Shown piece after piece: positions 1 through 9,304 of a stretch of DNA of 64,000 nucleotides. The stretch comes from Acinetobacter kyonggiensis (GTDB lineage Bacteria; Pseudomonadota; Gammaproteobacteria; Pseudomonadales; Moraxellaceae). The notes under the pieces were generated by a model. It was not told where the DNA came from and searched no databases. It was given only the letters and a program-made list of their open reading frames with translations. Made by a program: the position numbers and the translations under genes. The first letter of the stretch is position 1, and every line of letters starts with the position of its first letter. Location: assembly GCF_900107285.1 (NCBI RefSeq), contig NZ_FNPK01000011.1:1-64000 (forward strand), written 5' to 3'.

Positions 1-242
1 CATCTATATTTCATATCCAGTCCATGATGTTTAAGCCATCATAAACTAGACATTTTTATTGGTGAGAATATAGACATTTTGAATGGGTTCTAACACTTGC
101 ATTTCGAATAAAAGATTTTATGTTAAATCTATGATCAAAATGGCCATAAATAGTTCGTTGCTAAAAGGTGTCTATAAAATTATGTAGAAAAGATGAAGGC
201 GAATACTTACAATGCACGTTTAATATTGTCAACAAATATACA

Positions 243-1394
243 ATGTATTTTTTTCCAATTGATGCCATTTATCTTTTTTTACTACTCATTTCATGTATTG
301 GGCTTACTGTTGTTCTTTTAAAAAAAGTTCACTTCTTACCAACAGAAGTGATTCAACGCTCTTCACCGCTCGATGGTTTGCGTGGAATTCTTGCTCTTTC
401 AGTACTTGCTCATCATTTTTATATTACCTATGTATGGAAGACTGCTGGAGAATGGAAAAAGCCTGAATTTGTTTTAATTGATAATTTCGGGGGTACAGCA
501 GTTTCTCTCTTTTTTTTAATTACTGGCTATCTTTTTATCAACAAAATGATGAAAGTGGATATTAGTTGGAAACAAGTTTACTTATCTCGGATAAAGCGGA
601 TTTACCCTCTTTATATTGCGACATTTTTCTTCATTCTTGCGATTACAGTATCTAATGTTCCGATTAGTAATACGAATATTAGTGCATTCCTAAAATGGGT
701 AAGTGCTTGGCTTCTTTTTAAAGGTGGAACTTTTGAAGGGTTTGAAAGTGGGCTTGTCATTGCTGGTGTAGCTTGGACTTTGATGTATGAATGGAAATTC
801 TATTTCAGCCTTCCAATCATCTACTGTATTTACCATAAGAAGATTCCCTTAGCCTTATCACTAATTATTATTGCAGCACTTCTTTTCTATATTTTTAAGG
901 AAAAGTCTCACTACTACTACGCCCTATTTATTCTTTCTATTCCTGCAATCAAGTTTAAGGAACATTTAAAAAGCTTTATATTTGAATCTCCTAAAGCGAC
1001 GAATGTGATTGTAATCGGACTTAGCGTGCTTTCTTTATTTTTTACTGAACCATATACCTTTTCACAAATGATCCCTTTAGCGGTCATTTTTTCATTCATT
1101 GCAAATGGTTATAATTTCTTCGGTATGCTCTATAACAATGGTCTTCGAATACTAGGTGAAGTAAGTTACAGTATTTATCTTATTCATGGCGCAGTATTGT
1201 ACTTTTTCTTTTCTGTTTTGAATATTATAGATTTTAACACTACATCTTTATACTCCTACTATCTTTCATTCCCTATCATTTTTAGTGTGGTAGTACTGCT
1301 ATCTCTTTTTACTTACAAGTTTATTGAAAGTCCGTTTTTAAGAAAAAAGGCTCTTATATCCAAAAGAGATCCTGAATTAATTACAAATAAATAA
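243..1394 (+). CDS. Membrane acyltransferase (OafA/YrhL type, acyltransferase family 3)
   Basis: An integral inner-membrane protein of about ten hydrophobic segments that carries the acyltransferase-3 signature near its N-terminus: a DGLRG motif followed by an AHHF His-His pair, the presumed catalytic histidines of this family. Members transfer acetyl or other acyl groups to extracytoplasmic sugars such as O-antigen, capsule or peptidoglycan; the acceptor here cannot be read from sequence. I start it at the ATG at 243, just before the first membrane segment. An in-frame GTG at 168 would add 25 polar residues, and neither start has a clear ribosome binding site. It stands alone, convergent with the next gene, with no sugar-biosynthesis neighbours. 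Confidence 0.8.
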   Translation: MYFFPIDAIYLFLLLISCIGLTVVLLKKVHFLPTEVIQRSSPLDGLRGILALSVLAHHFYITYVWKTAGEWKKPEFVLIDNFGGTAVSLFFLITGYLFINKMMKVDISWKQVYLSRIKRIYPLYIATFFFILAITVSNVPISNTNISAFLKWVSAWLLFKGGTFEGFESGLVIAGVAWTLMYEWKFYFSLPIIYCIYHKKIPLALSLIIIAALLFYIFKEKSHYYYALFILSIPAIKFKEHLKSFIFESPKATNVIVIGLSVLSLFFTEPYTFSQMIPLAVIFSFIANGYNFFGMLYNNGLRILGEVSYSIYLIHGAVLYFFFSVLNIIDFNTTSLYSYYLSFPIIFSVVVLLSLFTYKFIESPFLRKKALISKRDPELITNK

Positions 1395-1704
1395 AATCGT
1401 TATTTCGAGCGGTTTATTTATAGTGAACTTTATCGGATTTATCGAGGCTTTTTAGACTAATTTTGGTTTTTCAAAGTTATCTACTTAATAGCGTGTATGT
1501 AGTTTTTCTAAAATCAACACAATACTCTTTACACGAAAACTTTATTTTATTTAATATTTTTCAATAACTTAAAATATAAAAACCCAGACTTACCAATCTG
1601 GGCTTTTTTGTCGATTTATCACGTTCCACAACTCATTATCGTACAAAATCCTGAGATTTTATTGAGTTAAACTTAGAAAACCATATAAAATCAAAATATA
1701 AAAA
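1395..1704. other. Convergent intergenic region
   Basis: About 310 AT-rich bases between the ends of two convergent genes. It holds the bidirectional terminator at 1583-1602 and, just after the acyltransferase stop, a weaker stem (AAATCG pairing with CGGTTT). I see no ORF or RNA gene. Confidence 0.6.
1583..1608. terminator. Bidirectional intrinsic terminator
   Basis: CCCAGA (1583-1588) pairs with TCTGGG (1597-1602). A T-run follows on the plus strand and an A-rich stretch precedes it, so it can serve both the acyltransferase and the convergent GlcG-like gene. Confidence 0.75.
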
Positions 1705-2121
1705 TCAGCCACCTTGCGCCAAAAACTTCTCAATTGCCTGCTGCGCAATCTCCGCATCTTCAAATGACTTCACCCCAGAAACACCCATTGCTCCAACAAG
1801 TTGCCCTTGATACAAAATCGGCTCACCACCTTCCAGCATGCCAGAAAAACTGTCCATAGTCAGAAAGCCCATTTGACCGCCCTTAATAATATCTTCAAAC
1901 AGTTTGGACGGACTGCGACTCATTGCCGAGCACTTGGCTTTTTCTATTGCCAAATTTGCAGTCATCGGTGCTGCGCCATCCATACGCTTCATTGCTAATA
2001 AACTCCCTGTTTCATCTACCACAGCAATACTGACATTGAAACTGTTCTGAATCGCATATTGATGAGCTTCATTTAATAAAAATTCAGCATCGCTCAAAGT
2101 CAAATAATGTTTGGTTTGCAT
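1705..2121 (-). CDS. GlcG/HbpS family protein (DUF336)
   Basis: A 138-residue single-domain protein of the GlcG/HbpS (DUF336) family, recognised by SIAVVDETGSLLAMKRMDGA near the N-terminus, a central GGEPI segment and the VGAMGVSG strand. Some members bind haem (HbpS) or accompany glycolate oxidase genes (GlcG), but the function of most is unknown. No glycolate genes are nearby. The neighbour hemL makes a haem precursor, yet a good terminator separates them, so a functional link is only suggestive. Length is normal for the family. Confidence 0.75.
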   Translation of the reverse strand: MQTKHYLTLSDAEFLLNEAHQYAIQNSFNVSIAVVDETGSLLAMKRMDGAAPMTANLAIEKAKCSAMSRSPSKLFEDIIKGGQMGFLTMDSFSGMLEGGEPILYQGQLVGAMGVSGVKSFEDAEIAQQAIEKFLAQGG

Positions 2122-2157
2122 TCATCTTTTTCCATTTTCAAAATCTATATAAAAAAA

Positions 2158-2173
2158 CCCGAACGAATTCGGG
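2158..2173 (-). terminator. hemL terminator
   Basis: CCCGAA and TTCGGG form a stem with a four-base loop. On the minus strand it is followed by seven T residues, just downstream of the hemL stop and before the GlcG-like gene. Confidence 0.85.
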
Positions 2174-2198
2174 CTTGGGCTAATATAAATTATAAATA

Positions 2199-3500
2199 TT
2201 AAGCTTTCATTTCTGCAAAGGTTTCTTTGGCAGCTTGAATCGTGTAAGCAATATCTTCATCAGAATGTGCTGCCGAAATAAAGCCAGCTTCAAAAGCAGA
2301 TGGGGCAAGATTTACACCACGGTCTAACATGCCATGAAAGAATTTACGGAAGGCAGCAACATCACATTTCAACATTGAATCAAAACTGGTGATGTCTTCT
2401 TGATCGGTGAAATACAACCCAAACATACCGCCCACTTGTTGCGTTTTAAATGCAACACCCGCTTCTTTCGCAACTGCTTCCAAACCTGAAAGTAACTTAG
2501 CAAGTTGGGCAGTTAAATTTTCATAGAAGCCTTCAACACGTAAATGTTTGAACATTTCTATACCGGCACGCATCGCCAACGGATTACCTGACAATGTCCC
2601 CGCTTGATAAACTTTACCCAGTGGCGCGATGCATTCCATCACTTCACGTTTACCACCAAATGCACCGACGGGTAAGCCTGCACCAATAATTTTACCTAAA
2701 GTCGTCAGGTCAGGTGTTACGCCATAATGGGCTTGTGCCCCGCCCAGACCGACACGGAAACCTGTCATTACTTCATCAATAATAAACACTGAACCATGTT
2801 CATCACATACATCACGAATTGCTTGTAAGAAACCATCAATTGGTATAACCAAGTTCATGTTACCCGCTACAGGTTCAACAATGACCCCAGCAATTTCATG
2901 ACCAAATTTAGTAAAGCATTCTTTAAGCATTGCAATATCATTGTACGGAAGGGTTAAAGTATGCTTCGCAAAATCAGCTGGCACACCCGCAGAAGTCGCT
3001 TCACCTTCACCATTGGTCAACATACCCGAGCCCGCTTTAACCAAAAGCGAGTCTGAATGACCGTGGTAACAACCTTCAAATTTTACAATTTTGTCACGCC
3101 CCGTATAACCACGCGCTAGACGAATGGCAGTCATGGTCGCTTCAGTTCCCGAATTGGTCATACGAACCAATTCAATCGACGGCATAATTTCACAAATAAT
3201 ATCCGCCAAAGTTGTTTCATGAACCGTAGGTGCACCAAAACTTAAACCGTCCACAGCAGCATCTTGAACTGCTTTAATGATGGCTGGATGCGCATGCCCT
3301 AGAATCATCGGCCCCCATGAACCCACGTAATCGACATAACGCTTACCATCGACATCGTACAAATACGCACCTTTGGCTTTTTCGATAAATACAGGCGTAC
3401 CACCTACCCCATTAAAAGCACGTACTGGTGAGTTCACCCCACCTGGAATATGTTTGCTGGCTTGTTTAAACAATTGTTCTTGCTTTGGAGATAAGCTCAT
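2199..3500 (-). CDS. hemL: Glutamate-1-semialdehyde 2,1-aminomutase
   Basis: HemL converts glutamate-1-semialdehyde to 5-aminolevulinate in the C5 route to tetrapyrroles, in the cytoplasm. It is a PLP enzyme of aminotransferase class III: the [10 protein letters not shown] segment, the [10 protein letters not shown] region, [10 protein letters not shown] and the PLP-lysine motif [10 protein letters not shown] are all present. The ATG at 3500 gives 433 residues, the usual length; a TTG four codons upstream is in frame but unlikely to be the start. It lies 45 bases downstream of thiE on the same strand, so the two may be co-transcribed, and it ends in a strong terminator. Confidence 0.96.
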   Translation of the reverse strand: MSLSPKQEQLFKQASKHIPGGVNSPVRAFNGVGGTPVFIEKAKGAYLYDVDGKRYVDYVGSWGPMILGHAHPAIIKAVQDAAVDGLSFGAPTVHETTLADIICEIMPSIELVRMTNSGTEATMTAIRLARGYTGRDKIVKFEGCYHGHSDSLLVKAGSGMLTNGEGEATSAGVPADFAKHTLTLPYNDIAMLKECFTKFGHEIAGVIVEPVAGNMNLVIPIDGFLQAIRDVCDEHGSVFIIDEVMTGFRVGLGGAQAHYGVTPDLTTLGKIIGAGLPVGAFGGKREVMECIAPLGKVYQAGTLSGNPLAMRAGIEMFKHLRVEGFYENLTAQLAKLLSGLEAVAKEAGVAFKTQQVGGMFGLYFTDQEDITSFDSMLKCDVAAFRKFFHGMLDRGVNLAPSAFEAGFISAAHSDEDIAYTIQAAKETFAEMKA

Positions 3501-3545
3501 CAATTTACTCAACTAAAAATTTAACTACAAAAATAAAAAAACTGC

Positions 3546-4166
3546 TTAAACCGTCGCACTAAAAAGTTCAGACCACTCATCTAAACGTTCAGGAATATGA
3601 TTCATTGGACGACCTAAAATATCACTGATCACCGCGCATAAATCTGCGCCTGCTGTAATCACAACATCGGAATTTTCAACCGTTAAACCACCAATGGCAC
3701 AAATCGGTACATTCAACTTGGCTTTTGCTTGCTTTAATGTTTCCAGACCAATATTGCCTGCTTCAGGTTTAGTATCAGTGGCATAAATTGCACCAAATGC
3801 CACATAGTTTGCACCTTCTGCAATGGCTTGTTCAGCCAGTTCGAGTGAATTATTACAACTACAACCAATCAGTACACCTTGAGGCAATTGTGCGGCAGCA
3901 TCGGCAATTGAGCCATCATCTTGCCCCAAATGTACACCCACACCATATTTAACTGCCATTTCTAGATCATCATTAATCACAAAAGGAACAGCATATTCAG
4001 CACACAAGGCTTTCATATATTCCACTTCGTAAATTTGATCTTCTTTTGTGACTTTCTTACGGCGATATTGCAATACGGCTATGCCACCATTTGCAAAAAC
4101 ACCTTCCAACTTTGCAAGTAAAACTTCTAAAGGATCATCATTGGTAATAAGATATAAACCGCGCAT
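3546..4166 (-). CDS. thiE: Thiamine-phosphate synthase
   Basis: ThiE joins hydroxymethylpyrimidine diphosphate and thiazole phosphate to make thiamine phosphate. The 206-residue TIM barrel shows MRGLYLITND at the N-terminus, the QYRRK motif, FVINDD, GVHLGQDD, the GCSCN loop, YVAFGAIYATDTKP and the phosphate-binding PICAIGGLT segment. It is upstream of hemL. I looked for a TPP riboswitch in the 630 bases upstream and could not find the conserved core. The rest of the thiazole branch (thiS, thiG) lies about 40 kb away in this window. Confidence 0.94.
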   Translation of the reverse strand: MRGLYLITNDDPLEVLLAKLEGVFANGGIAVLQYRRKKVTKEDQIYEVEYMKALCAEYAVPFVINDDLEMAVKYGVGVHLGQDDGSIADAAAQLPQGVLIGCSCNNSLELAEQAIAEGANYVAFGAIYATDTKPEAGNIGLETLKQAKAKLNVPICAIGGLTVENSDVVITAGADLCAVISDILGRPMNHIPERLDEWSELFSATV

Positions 4167-4421
4167 AAAAAACTGCCAAAATTAAAACTACCCTATTATA
4201 TGCACAAGATTAACCAGATTCAGTGCATTTCAGGCAAATAGCAATTGATTACTAACCATAGACGGATGAAAAAATTAGAAAATTGTAATCAATCTCACAT
4301 TTTCCATCCTGCAGCGAGAAATACCTGTTTTCAGGGATAGATCGAATGCAAATTAAACGGTCTAATACAACAACAGAATAACCATAAACAAAAAAATAGT
4401 AACTTGGAACAAAACAACGAA

Positions 4422-4485
4422 TTGACTTTCTAATGCTTTGTCATAAAACGCGCTTGGGGAAGCGGACAAAGAATTAGAGAGTCAA
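4422..4485. repeat. Extended imperfect hairpin, possible structured RNA
   Basis: The arms 4422-4442 and 4465-4485 are 21 bases each and complementary except at two positions. Inside the loop CGCTT (4451-4455) pairs with AAGCG (4460-4464) around GGGG. No clean T-tract follows on either strand, so it is not an ordinary terminator. It may be a structured RNA element, the remnant of a mobile element, or a site in the thiE leader. Confidence 0.55.
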
Positions 4486-4592
4486 CTATTTTAGCTAAAA
4501 CCTATGTCAATTCAATCTATTAACCCAATAAAAATGTATTTCTCCAACGAGAAAATACTGTAAATTTTCGCTATAAATTCATCCATAAAAAA

Positions 4593-4618
4593 AGCCCAGA
4601 GAAAGGTCGCTCTAGGCT
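4593..4618 (-). terminator. Minus-strand intrinsic terminator
   Basis: AGCCCAGAG (4593-4601) and CTCTAGGCT (4610-4618) form a nine-base stem with one G-U pair on the minus strand, followed by seven T residues. It probably ends the transcript of the Mpo1-like gene after a roughly 180-base 3' region. Confidence 0.75.
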
Positions 4619-4799
4619 TGGAAAGCTTTAAATTTGTATTTTTGTTTAATCTAAAAGATCAACAATTCAACATATAACTATTAATAGAATATTCATTCTA
4701 TTTTTGCAAGCCCTAAGCAGTTTAAATTTTTGATCAAAGTGCGACTTGTTTTTCATACCATCATTATTATGATGGCTAAATCATGCTTTAGTTCTCTCA

Positions 4800-5183
4800 T
4801 TAGCTTGAAATTTTATCCAATGAGCGGTCTTTTAAACTTAAATTTCCGCGTAATACATCGGAAAACATACGCCAATCCGAAATAAAACTATAGATCGGTT
4901 GTTTAAAACTAGCTGGTTTATTTTTCTCAAAAACGAAATGTCCGACCCATGCACAAGCATAGCCAGATAACAGCCCATAGATAAAATATTTTGGCTTTCT
5001 TTGAAGAATGGCTTTACTCAAAAAATACACCCCGACACTACTTCCCAATACGTGTAAACGGCGACTGATGATATTTCGATGCTCGGTTAAATAAAAGCGA
5101 TAAAATTCATGATAATTTTGAATAGGAAGCTGAAATTCTGGTTGTGGGTTAAGTTCCAATTTAAGCTCTACGGGTGCATTCAT
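4800..5183 (-). CDS. Mpo1-like (DUF962) membrane protein
   Basis: A DUF962/Mpo1-family protein of 127 residues. Visible family motifs are HRNIISRRLHVLGS, the membrane region with CAWVGHFVFEKNKPASF, and a C-terminal SDWRMFSDV segment; the spaced histidines fit the iron-binding pattern of the yeast 2-hydroxy fatty acid dioxygenase Mpo1. Whether this bacterial protein has that activity is inference. I use the ATG at 5183 because AGGA lies eight bases upstream of it, whereas the ATG three codons earlier overlaps that site. Confidence 0.75.
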   Translation of the reverse strand: MNAPVELKLELNPQPEFQLPIQNYHEFYRFYLTEHRNIISRRLHVLGSSVGVYFLSKAILQRKPKYFIYGLLSGYACAWVGHFVFEKNKPASFKQPIYSFISDWRMFSDVLRGNLSLKDRSLDKISS

Positions 5184-5456
5184 TTTTATCATCCTATTTA
5201 TTTTTCTTTACGTTAGCGTATTTTCCATACAAACAAAAGTGTTCCTAGCGATAACTTTTTGTTCATTTCAAATACAATGCCTGAAGAATCGCTTCGTCAA
5301 GTCTTACATGAAAAATCATTTTCGCTACAATTGCAGGTTTAAAATAAAGAATACAATTCAAGCGCTATTAAAAATCACTTTTTCATAACGCATTTGTACC
5401 GTAAAGATGACGTTTTTTATGTCTAACATAGCGTCAAAAAATTAGGATGAAAGATC

Positions 5457-6917
5457 ATGGTCGAAGTTGAATTAAAATTTCAAATTCCAGAAGCACGACG
5501 TAATGCTTTACTCAAAGCGTTAGATCCTAAAAAATCAGAAATTATTCAACTTAAAGCAAAATATTATGACACTGAAGAACGCTTACTTTCACAACATGGT
5601 GTTGCCTTAAGACAACGATTAGAAGGTACACGTTGGATTCAAACCTTAAAAGCGGCTGGAAAAAGCCATTTACACCGCTTTGAGCACAATTATGACCTTG
5701 GTGAACAAGAACAAGCACCAGAGCTTGATTTAACTATTTATAATAATGATGCTGAAGCACAGCAAATCCTTAACAATGCTTTGGGCAACTCACAAGCACA
5801 ACTTAAATTACAATTTGAGACGGATATTCAGCGCACTTTTCGCGTTCTTCGATTTGAAGAAACCGACATTGAAGTCAGTTTAGATGTTGGTGAAGTCCGT
5901 ACTGCAACTGCACAGTGCGAGGTTCATGAAGTTGAATTCGAGCTTAAAGCAGGCTCAATCCAAGCCCTTTTAGCCTTTAGTTTTGAATGGGTAAAAAAAT
6001 ACCAACTTTGGTTAGATGTTCGTAGCAAAGCTGAAATAGGTCATCTTTTAGCCACCCATCAAAAAGTCAGTTCGGCAAAATCAGCAAAAGAATTTACTTT
6101 AAGTAAAAAAGATTCTGCTAACAAAAACTTACGACTTCTAATTGCTCAACAATTACAACATTTACTGCCAAATATTGCCGCTATTTCAGCGATTGTGGCG
6201 GAAAAAGAACATGTTCAACAAGCCCAAATTGCCTTAGATCATTTGAATTTAACGCTATCTTTATTTAAAGATTGGAATGACGCTGTTTCAGATAAATGGG
6301 CCATGCAACTGGGTGCATTTAAACAGCAGTTCGATCATTTACAGCATTTGGAACACATGCAAACCACTTTGGGAGCCTTTTTACAAAACCCCAATACTGC
6401 ATCCAATCTGACCAAAGATATTTTGTATGCCAAAGAAAAGTTGTCCAATTTGGTTCGCTCAACGCAAAATGTACATCATTATTTGGAACTCTTGATGTTC
6501 AGTTTAGAGCAAGAGGAAAAACCTCAAACACATGATTTAAAATGGTTTGCTCAAAACACATTGCAAAATCAATACAAGCAATTACATGACAGTTTAACCA
6601 GTGCAAATATTGCTGACTTTGAAAGCCTCGATAAATTATCCACTAAAATTCATGAGTTAAAATTTAGCTTCCCTATTTTAACCTCGATTTATGATGTTAA
6701 AAATTTGCAAAAATACAGCAAAGCTTTAAATGACGCTCAGCTTGCCGCCAGTGAATATCAAATTCTAGCTTCTTCCGCAGCTTATATTCAACAAACTGAA
6801 CTTGAAGCCAGTGACTGGTTTGTTTTGGGTTGGCTTACCGCCAAACAAGAGGTTTATGCGCAGCATTTACTTGAAGCGACTGAACAATTCCTAGTCAGCC
6901 GAAAATTTATTAAGTAA
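5457..6917 (+). CDS. CYTH domain protein with an eroded CHAD domain
   Basis: The N-terminal ~200 residues are a CYTH (triphosphate tunnel metalloenzyme) domain with the EVELKFQ ExExK signature, a YYDTEERLL strand and further charged tunnel strands. Enzymes of this group hydrolyse inorganic tri- or polyphosphate. The C-terminal half aligns with the CHAD domain of the next gene but has lost its basic residues: the paralogue's HQTRVAIRRLRSALRIF corresponds here to QQAQIALDHLNLTLSLF, and the second basic helix is also neutralised. CHAD domains bind polyphosphate through these residues, so this copy probably keeps CYTH chemistry and has lost polyphosphate binding. It forms a same-strand tandem with the paralogue, 157 bases apart. 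Confidence 0.8.
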   Translation: MVEVELKFQIPEARRNALLKALDPKKSEIIQLKAKYYDTEERLLSQHGVALRQRLEGTRWIQTLKAAGKSHLHRFEHNYDLGEQEQAPELDLTIYNNDAEAQQILNNALGNSQAQLKLQFETDIQRTFRVLRFEETDIEVSLDVGEVRTATAQCEVHEVEFELKAGSIQALLAFSFEWVKKYQLWLDVRSKAEIGHLLATHQKVSSAKSAKEFTLSKKDSANKNLRLLIAQQLQHLLPNIAAISAIVAEKEHVQQAQIALDHLNLTLSLFKDWNDAVSDKWAMQLGAFKQQFDHLQHLEHMQTTLGAFLQNPNTASNLTKDILYAKEKLSNLVRSTQNVHHYLELLMFSLEQEEKPQTHDLKWFAQNTLQNQYKQLHDSLTSANIADFESLDKLSTKIHELKFSFPILTSIYDVKNLQKYSKALNDAQLAASEYQILASSAAYIQQTELEASDWFVLGWLTAKQEVYAQHLLEATEQFLVSRKFIK

Positions 6918-6926
6918 ACCATCAAA

Positions 6927-6976
6927 AGCGTATTGTCCCCTATTCGAATCACTGCCGATATTTTGGACGATACGCT
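6927..6976 (+). terminator. Possible terminator between the CYTH-CHAD paralogues
   Basis: AGCGTATTGTCC (6927-6938) pairs over twelve positions with GGACGATACGCT (6965-6976) with one G-U pair and a 26-base loop. A T-run follows after an eight-base gap, so termination is possible but weak. Confidence 0.4.
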
Positions 6977-7074
6977 TGATCTACTTTTTCAGCATAACAT
7001 GACTACTATTTTATTCAGTCTGGCTTACAATTAGGATAGAACAATATCGATAATAAAATGTCAGGAGTTTTGAT

Positions 7075-8538
7075 ATGCTAGAAGTTGAATTAAAATTTCA
7101 GATCCCCTCGCAACATCAAAAAAAACTCTACCAATTGTTTTTGGCTAAAAATGCGCAGCCTCGCTCACTATATGCACAATACTACGACACCCCCGAACGA
7201 CATTTAGCTCAACAGCATATTTCATTGCGACAACGCCTTGAAGATACGCACTGGATACAAACCTTAAAAGTATCCAGTGAGCATCATTTAGAACGCTTTG
7301 AATTAGAAATTGATTTAGGAGCAGTTGAACATCCCGCTTTAAATCTCGAAATTTATCAATCACATCCACAAGCAAAAAAAGTGCTAGAGCATGCTTTAGG
7401 CAAACAGGCTAAAAATTTAAGCATGCAATTTGAAACAGATGTAAATCGCCTTGTTTATGTGGTGCATTATAATCATGCAGAAATTGAAGTCAGTTTGGAT
7501 CGGGGTGAAATTCGTCATGACAAACAGAAACTAGCCATTTATGAGCTTGAATTTGAACTTAAAAAAGGTGCAATCCCCAACTTTATTCAATTTATCCAAC
7601 CGTGGATTAAACAATATGATTTATGGTTAGATGTGAGAAGTAAAGCACAGCGTGGTGATTGTCTAAGCCAAGAATTAAAGACTACAACTGTGCAATTTGC
7701 AGCTCCACTGCAACTTAATCGACAAGACTCTACCGATGCCGCATTAAAACAGATCGTAAATAATAGCTTACAACATCTATTGCCTAATGCTACAGCCATT
7801 GCTTCTGAACACTATACACATGAACATGTACACCAGACGCGTGTCGCGATCCGCCGCCTAAGAAGTGCTTTACGTATTTTTGGCAATTGGTCAAATGATG
7901 TTGATCCAAACTGGCAACAACAACTTACCACACTGTTTCGTCAACTCGGTTCAACACGAGACTATGATGCCTTAAATGAAGGACTCATCCCACGGTTACA
8001 GCAAGCAGGTGCTCCTTTCACTCAGCTCCCCCCCGTTACCGAGGAGAATAATGTCCCCATTGATGCGTCTTTACGTACTTTAGATACTGTTCAGTTGATG
8101 TTAGCGTTACTGCAATTCGTGCATCAACCCACTAAAAAGCAAAAAAAGATGGTCTTAAAAAAAGATATCGCAAAAAAATTCCAAAAATTGCATCAGCAAA
8201 TTTGTAAGGATGCCGACCAATTTCTAGAACTGGATATTGCGTCACAACATCGCACCCGCAAACGAGTCAAACGCTTGCGTTATTGTGTTGAATTTATTGC
8301 CTCGCTCTATCCCAATAAAGCCGTTAAAAAGTATCTCAAAGACTTAAAACCACTACAAGAAAGTTTGGGACAATATAACGACTTACTTGTGGCTGAAGCA
8401 CTATTTCAAGGCATTGTTAAACAGAAACAAAAAGTCTGGTTTGTTTTGGGCTGGATTGCCAATGAAAAACAATACATGTTGCAACAGTCAGAGCAGCATT
8501 TAGTAACATTTTCCAAAACGAAGACTTTTTGGTTATAA
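7075..8538 (+). CDS. CYTH-CHAD domain protein (putative triphosphatase)
   Basis: An intact CYTH-CHAD protein of 487 residues. The CYTH half starts with EVELKFQIP and contains the YYDTPERHL, RQRLED and EVSLDRGEIR strands that line the triphosphate tunnel. The CHAD half has the family's two basic helices: HVHQTRVAIRRLRSALRIF with LGSTRDYDAL, and RKRVKRLRYCVEF. Such proteins act on or bind inorganic polyphosphate; E. coli ygiF is a shorter relative. It has its own ribosome binding site (CAGGAG, nine bases before the ATG). The paralogue just upstream keeps the CYTH half but not the CHAD basic residues. Confidence 0.88.
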   Translation: MLEVELKFQIPSQHQKKLYQLFLAKNAQPRSLYAQYYDTPERHLAQQHISLRQRLEDTHWIQTLKVSSEHHLERFELEIDLGAVEHPALNLEIYQSHPQAKKVLEHALGKQAKNLSMQFETDVNRLVYVVHYNHAEIEVSLDRGEIRHDKQKLAIYELEFELKKGAIPNFIQFIQPWIKQYDLWLDVRSKAQRGDCLSQELKTTTVQFAAPLQLNRQDSTDAALKQIVNNSLQHLLPNATAIASEHYTHEHVHQTRVAIRRLRSALRIFGNWSNDVDPNWQQQLTTLFRQLGSTRDYDALNEGLIPRLQQAGAPFTQLPPVTEENNVPIDASLRTLDTVQLMLALLQFVHQPTKKQKKMVLKKDIAKKFQKLHQQICKDADQFLELDIASQHRTRKRVKRLRYCVEFIASLYPNKAVKKYLKDLKPLQESLGQYNDLLVAEALFQGIVKQKQKVWFVLGWIANEKQYMLQQSEQHLVTFSKTKTFWL

Positions 8539-8562
8539 AAGAGAAGCAAATATCACCATCAA

Positions 8563-9207
8563 TTAGCGATATTTGCCGAAAATTTTCCACGTATTATTAT
8601 CAGCCAACGGGTCACTATAGCTATCGTTACGCTGTTTACGCGGCTTATCTCGTGCATCAACCAATTCAAAGTGTGGCTCTGTACTAAGTACAATACCATT
8701 CACATAAAATCGCGTCCGCGTATATTCACTTTGCCCATGCTGAAACACATAGGTACGCAGGTCAATAAATTCACGGTGCGCCACTAACGCAGCAGTATCA
8801 TCACTTTCTAACCAAGCTTGCATCGCTTGAATTTGTTCAGCTTCATATTGTCCACATTTGTCTATTAAACTGGCAATACCGCGAAAAGTCTTCGACTCCT
8901 TAGCACGAGTTTTATTAATCCGAATCCGATCCACATGAAAATAAAATAAAGGCAAGTTCAAATGACTGGGTAAATGAATCGCATCTACTACCTCATCCTG
9001 CATAAAAGGTTGAAATAGATCCTGTGCCCTTTCAATAAGCCCTGTCCATTGCCGATAATATTCTTCAACTTCGACCTTGGAACCATAATAAATAGGCAAA
9101 CCTTCAACATTGGCTAAATTTACAGGTGGCCAAATATTTTGGCGCAATAAAGCAATGTCACTTTTTAAACTTTGTACCGCAATGGCATCTTGCATTACAT
9201 TATCCAT
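8563..9207 (-). CDS. Conserved hypothetical protein
   Basis: A 214-residue soluble protein that I do not recognise. It has no signal peptide or membrane segment. It is rich in charged and aromatic residues and has a YYGSKVEVEEYYRQW segment near the N-terminus and an RTRFYVNGIVLSTEPHFELVD segment near the C-terminus. Codon use resembles its neighbours. It is convergent with the CYTH-CHAD gene and divergent from the DUF3144 gene. Confidence 0.7.
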   Translation of the reverse strand: MDNVMQDAIAVQSLKSDIALLRQNIWPPVNLANVEGLPIYYGSKVEVEEYYRQWTGLIERAQDLFQPFMQDEVVDAIHLPSHLNLPLFYFHVDRIRINKTRAKESKTFRGIASLIDKCGQYEAEQIQAMQAWLESDDTAALVAHREFIDLRTYVFQHGQSEYTRTRFYVNGIVLSTEPHFELVDARDKPRKQRNDSYSDPLADNNTWKIFGKYR

Positions 9208-9304
9208 TTTTATACTTAGGCTATTTTTAGATTAAGCCAAAGGTTTAGTTTCTGCAAGCCTTTGCCTATAATATGGCATTAGATCGTTTTTGCAGGAAAA
9301 GTTC

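Larger units (their letters stand above)
4167..4799. other. Long intergenic region with an extended hairpin
   Basis: About 630 bases upstream of thiE and downstream of the Mpo1-like gene. It contains a long imperfect inverted repeat (4422-4485), a minus-strand terminator (4593-4618) and a small hairpin (CCATCAT at 4758-4764 with ATGATGG at 4769-4775). No convincing ORF and no riboswitch core are visible. Confidence 0.6.

Noticed and set aside
4167..4500. TPP riboswitch upstream of thiE
   Set aside because: The conserved CTGAGA and ACCTGA-type core elements are absent on the minus strand, and none is visible before thiS-thiG either.
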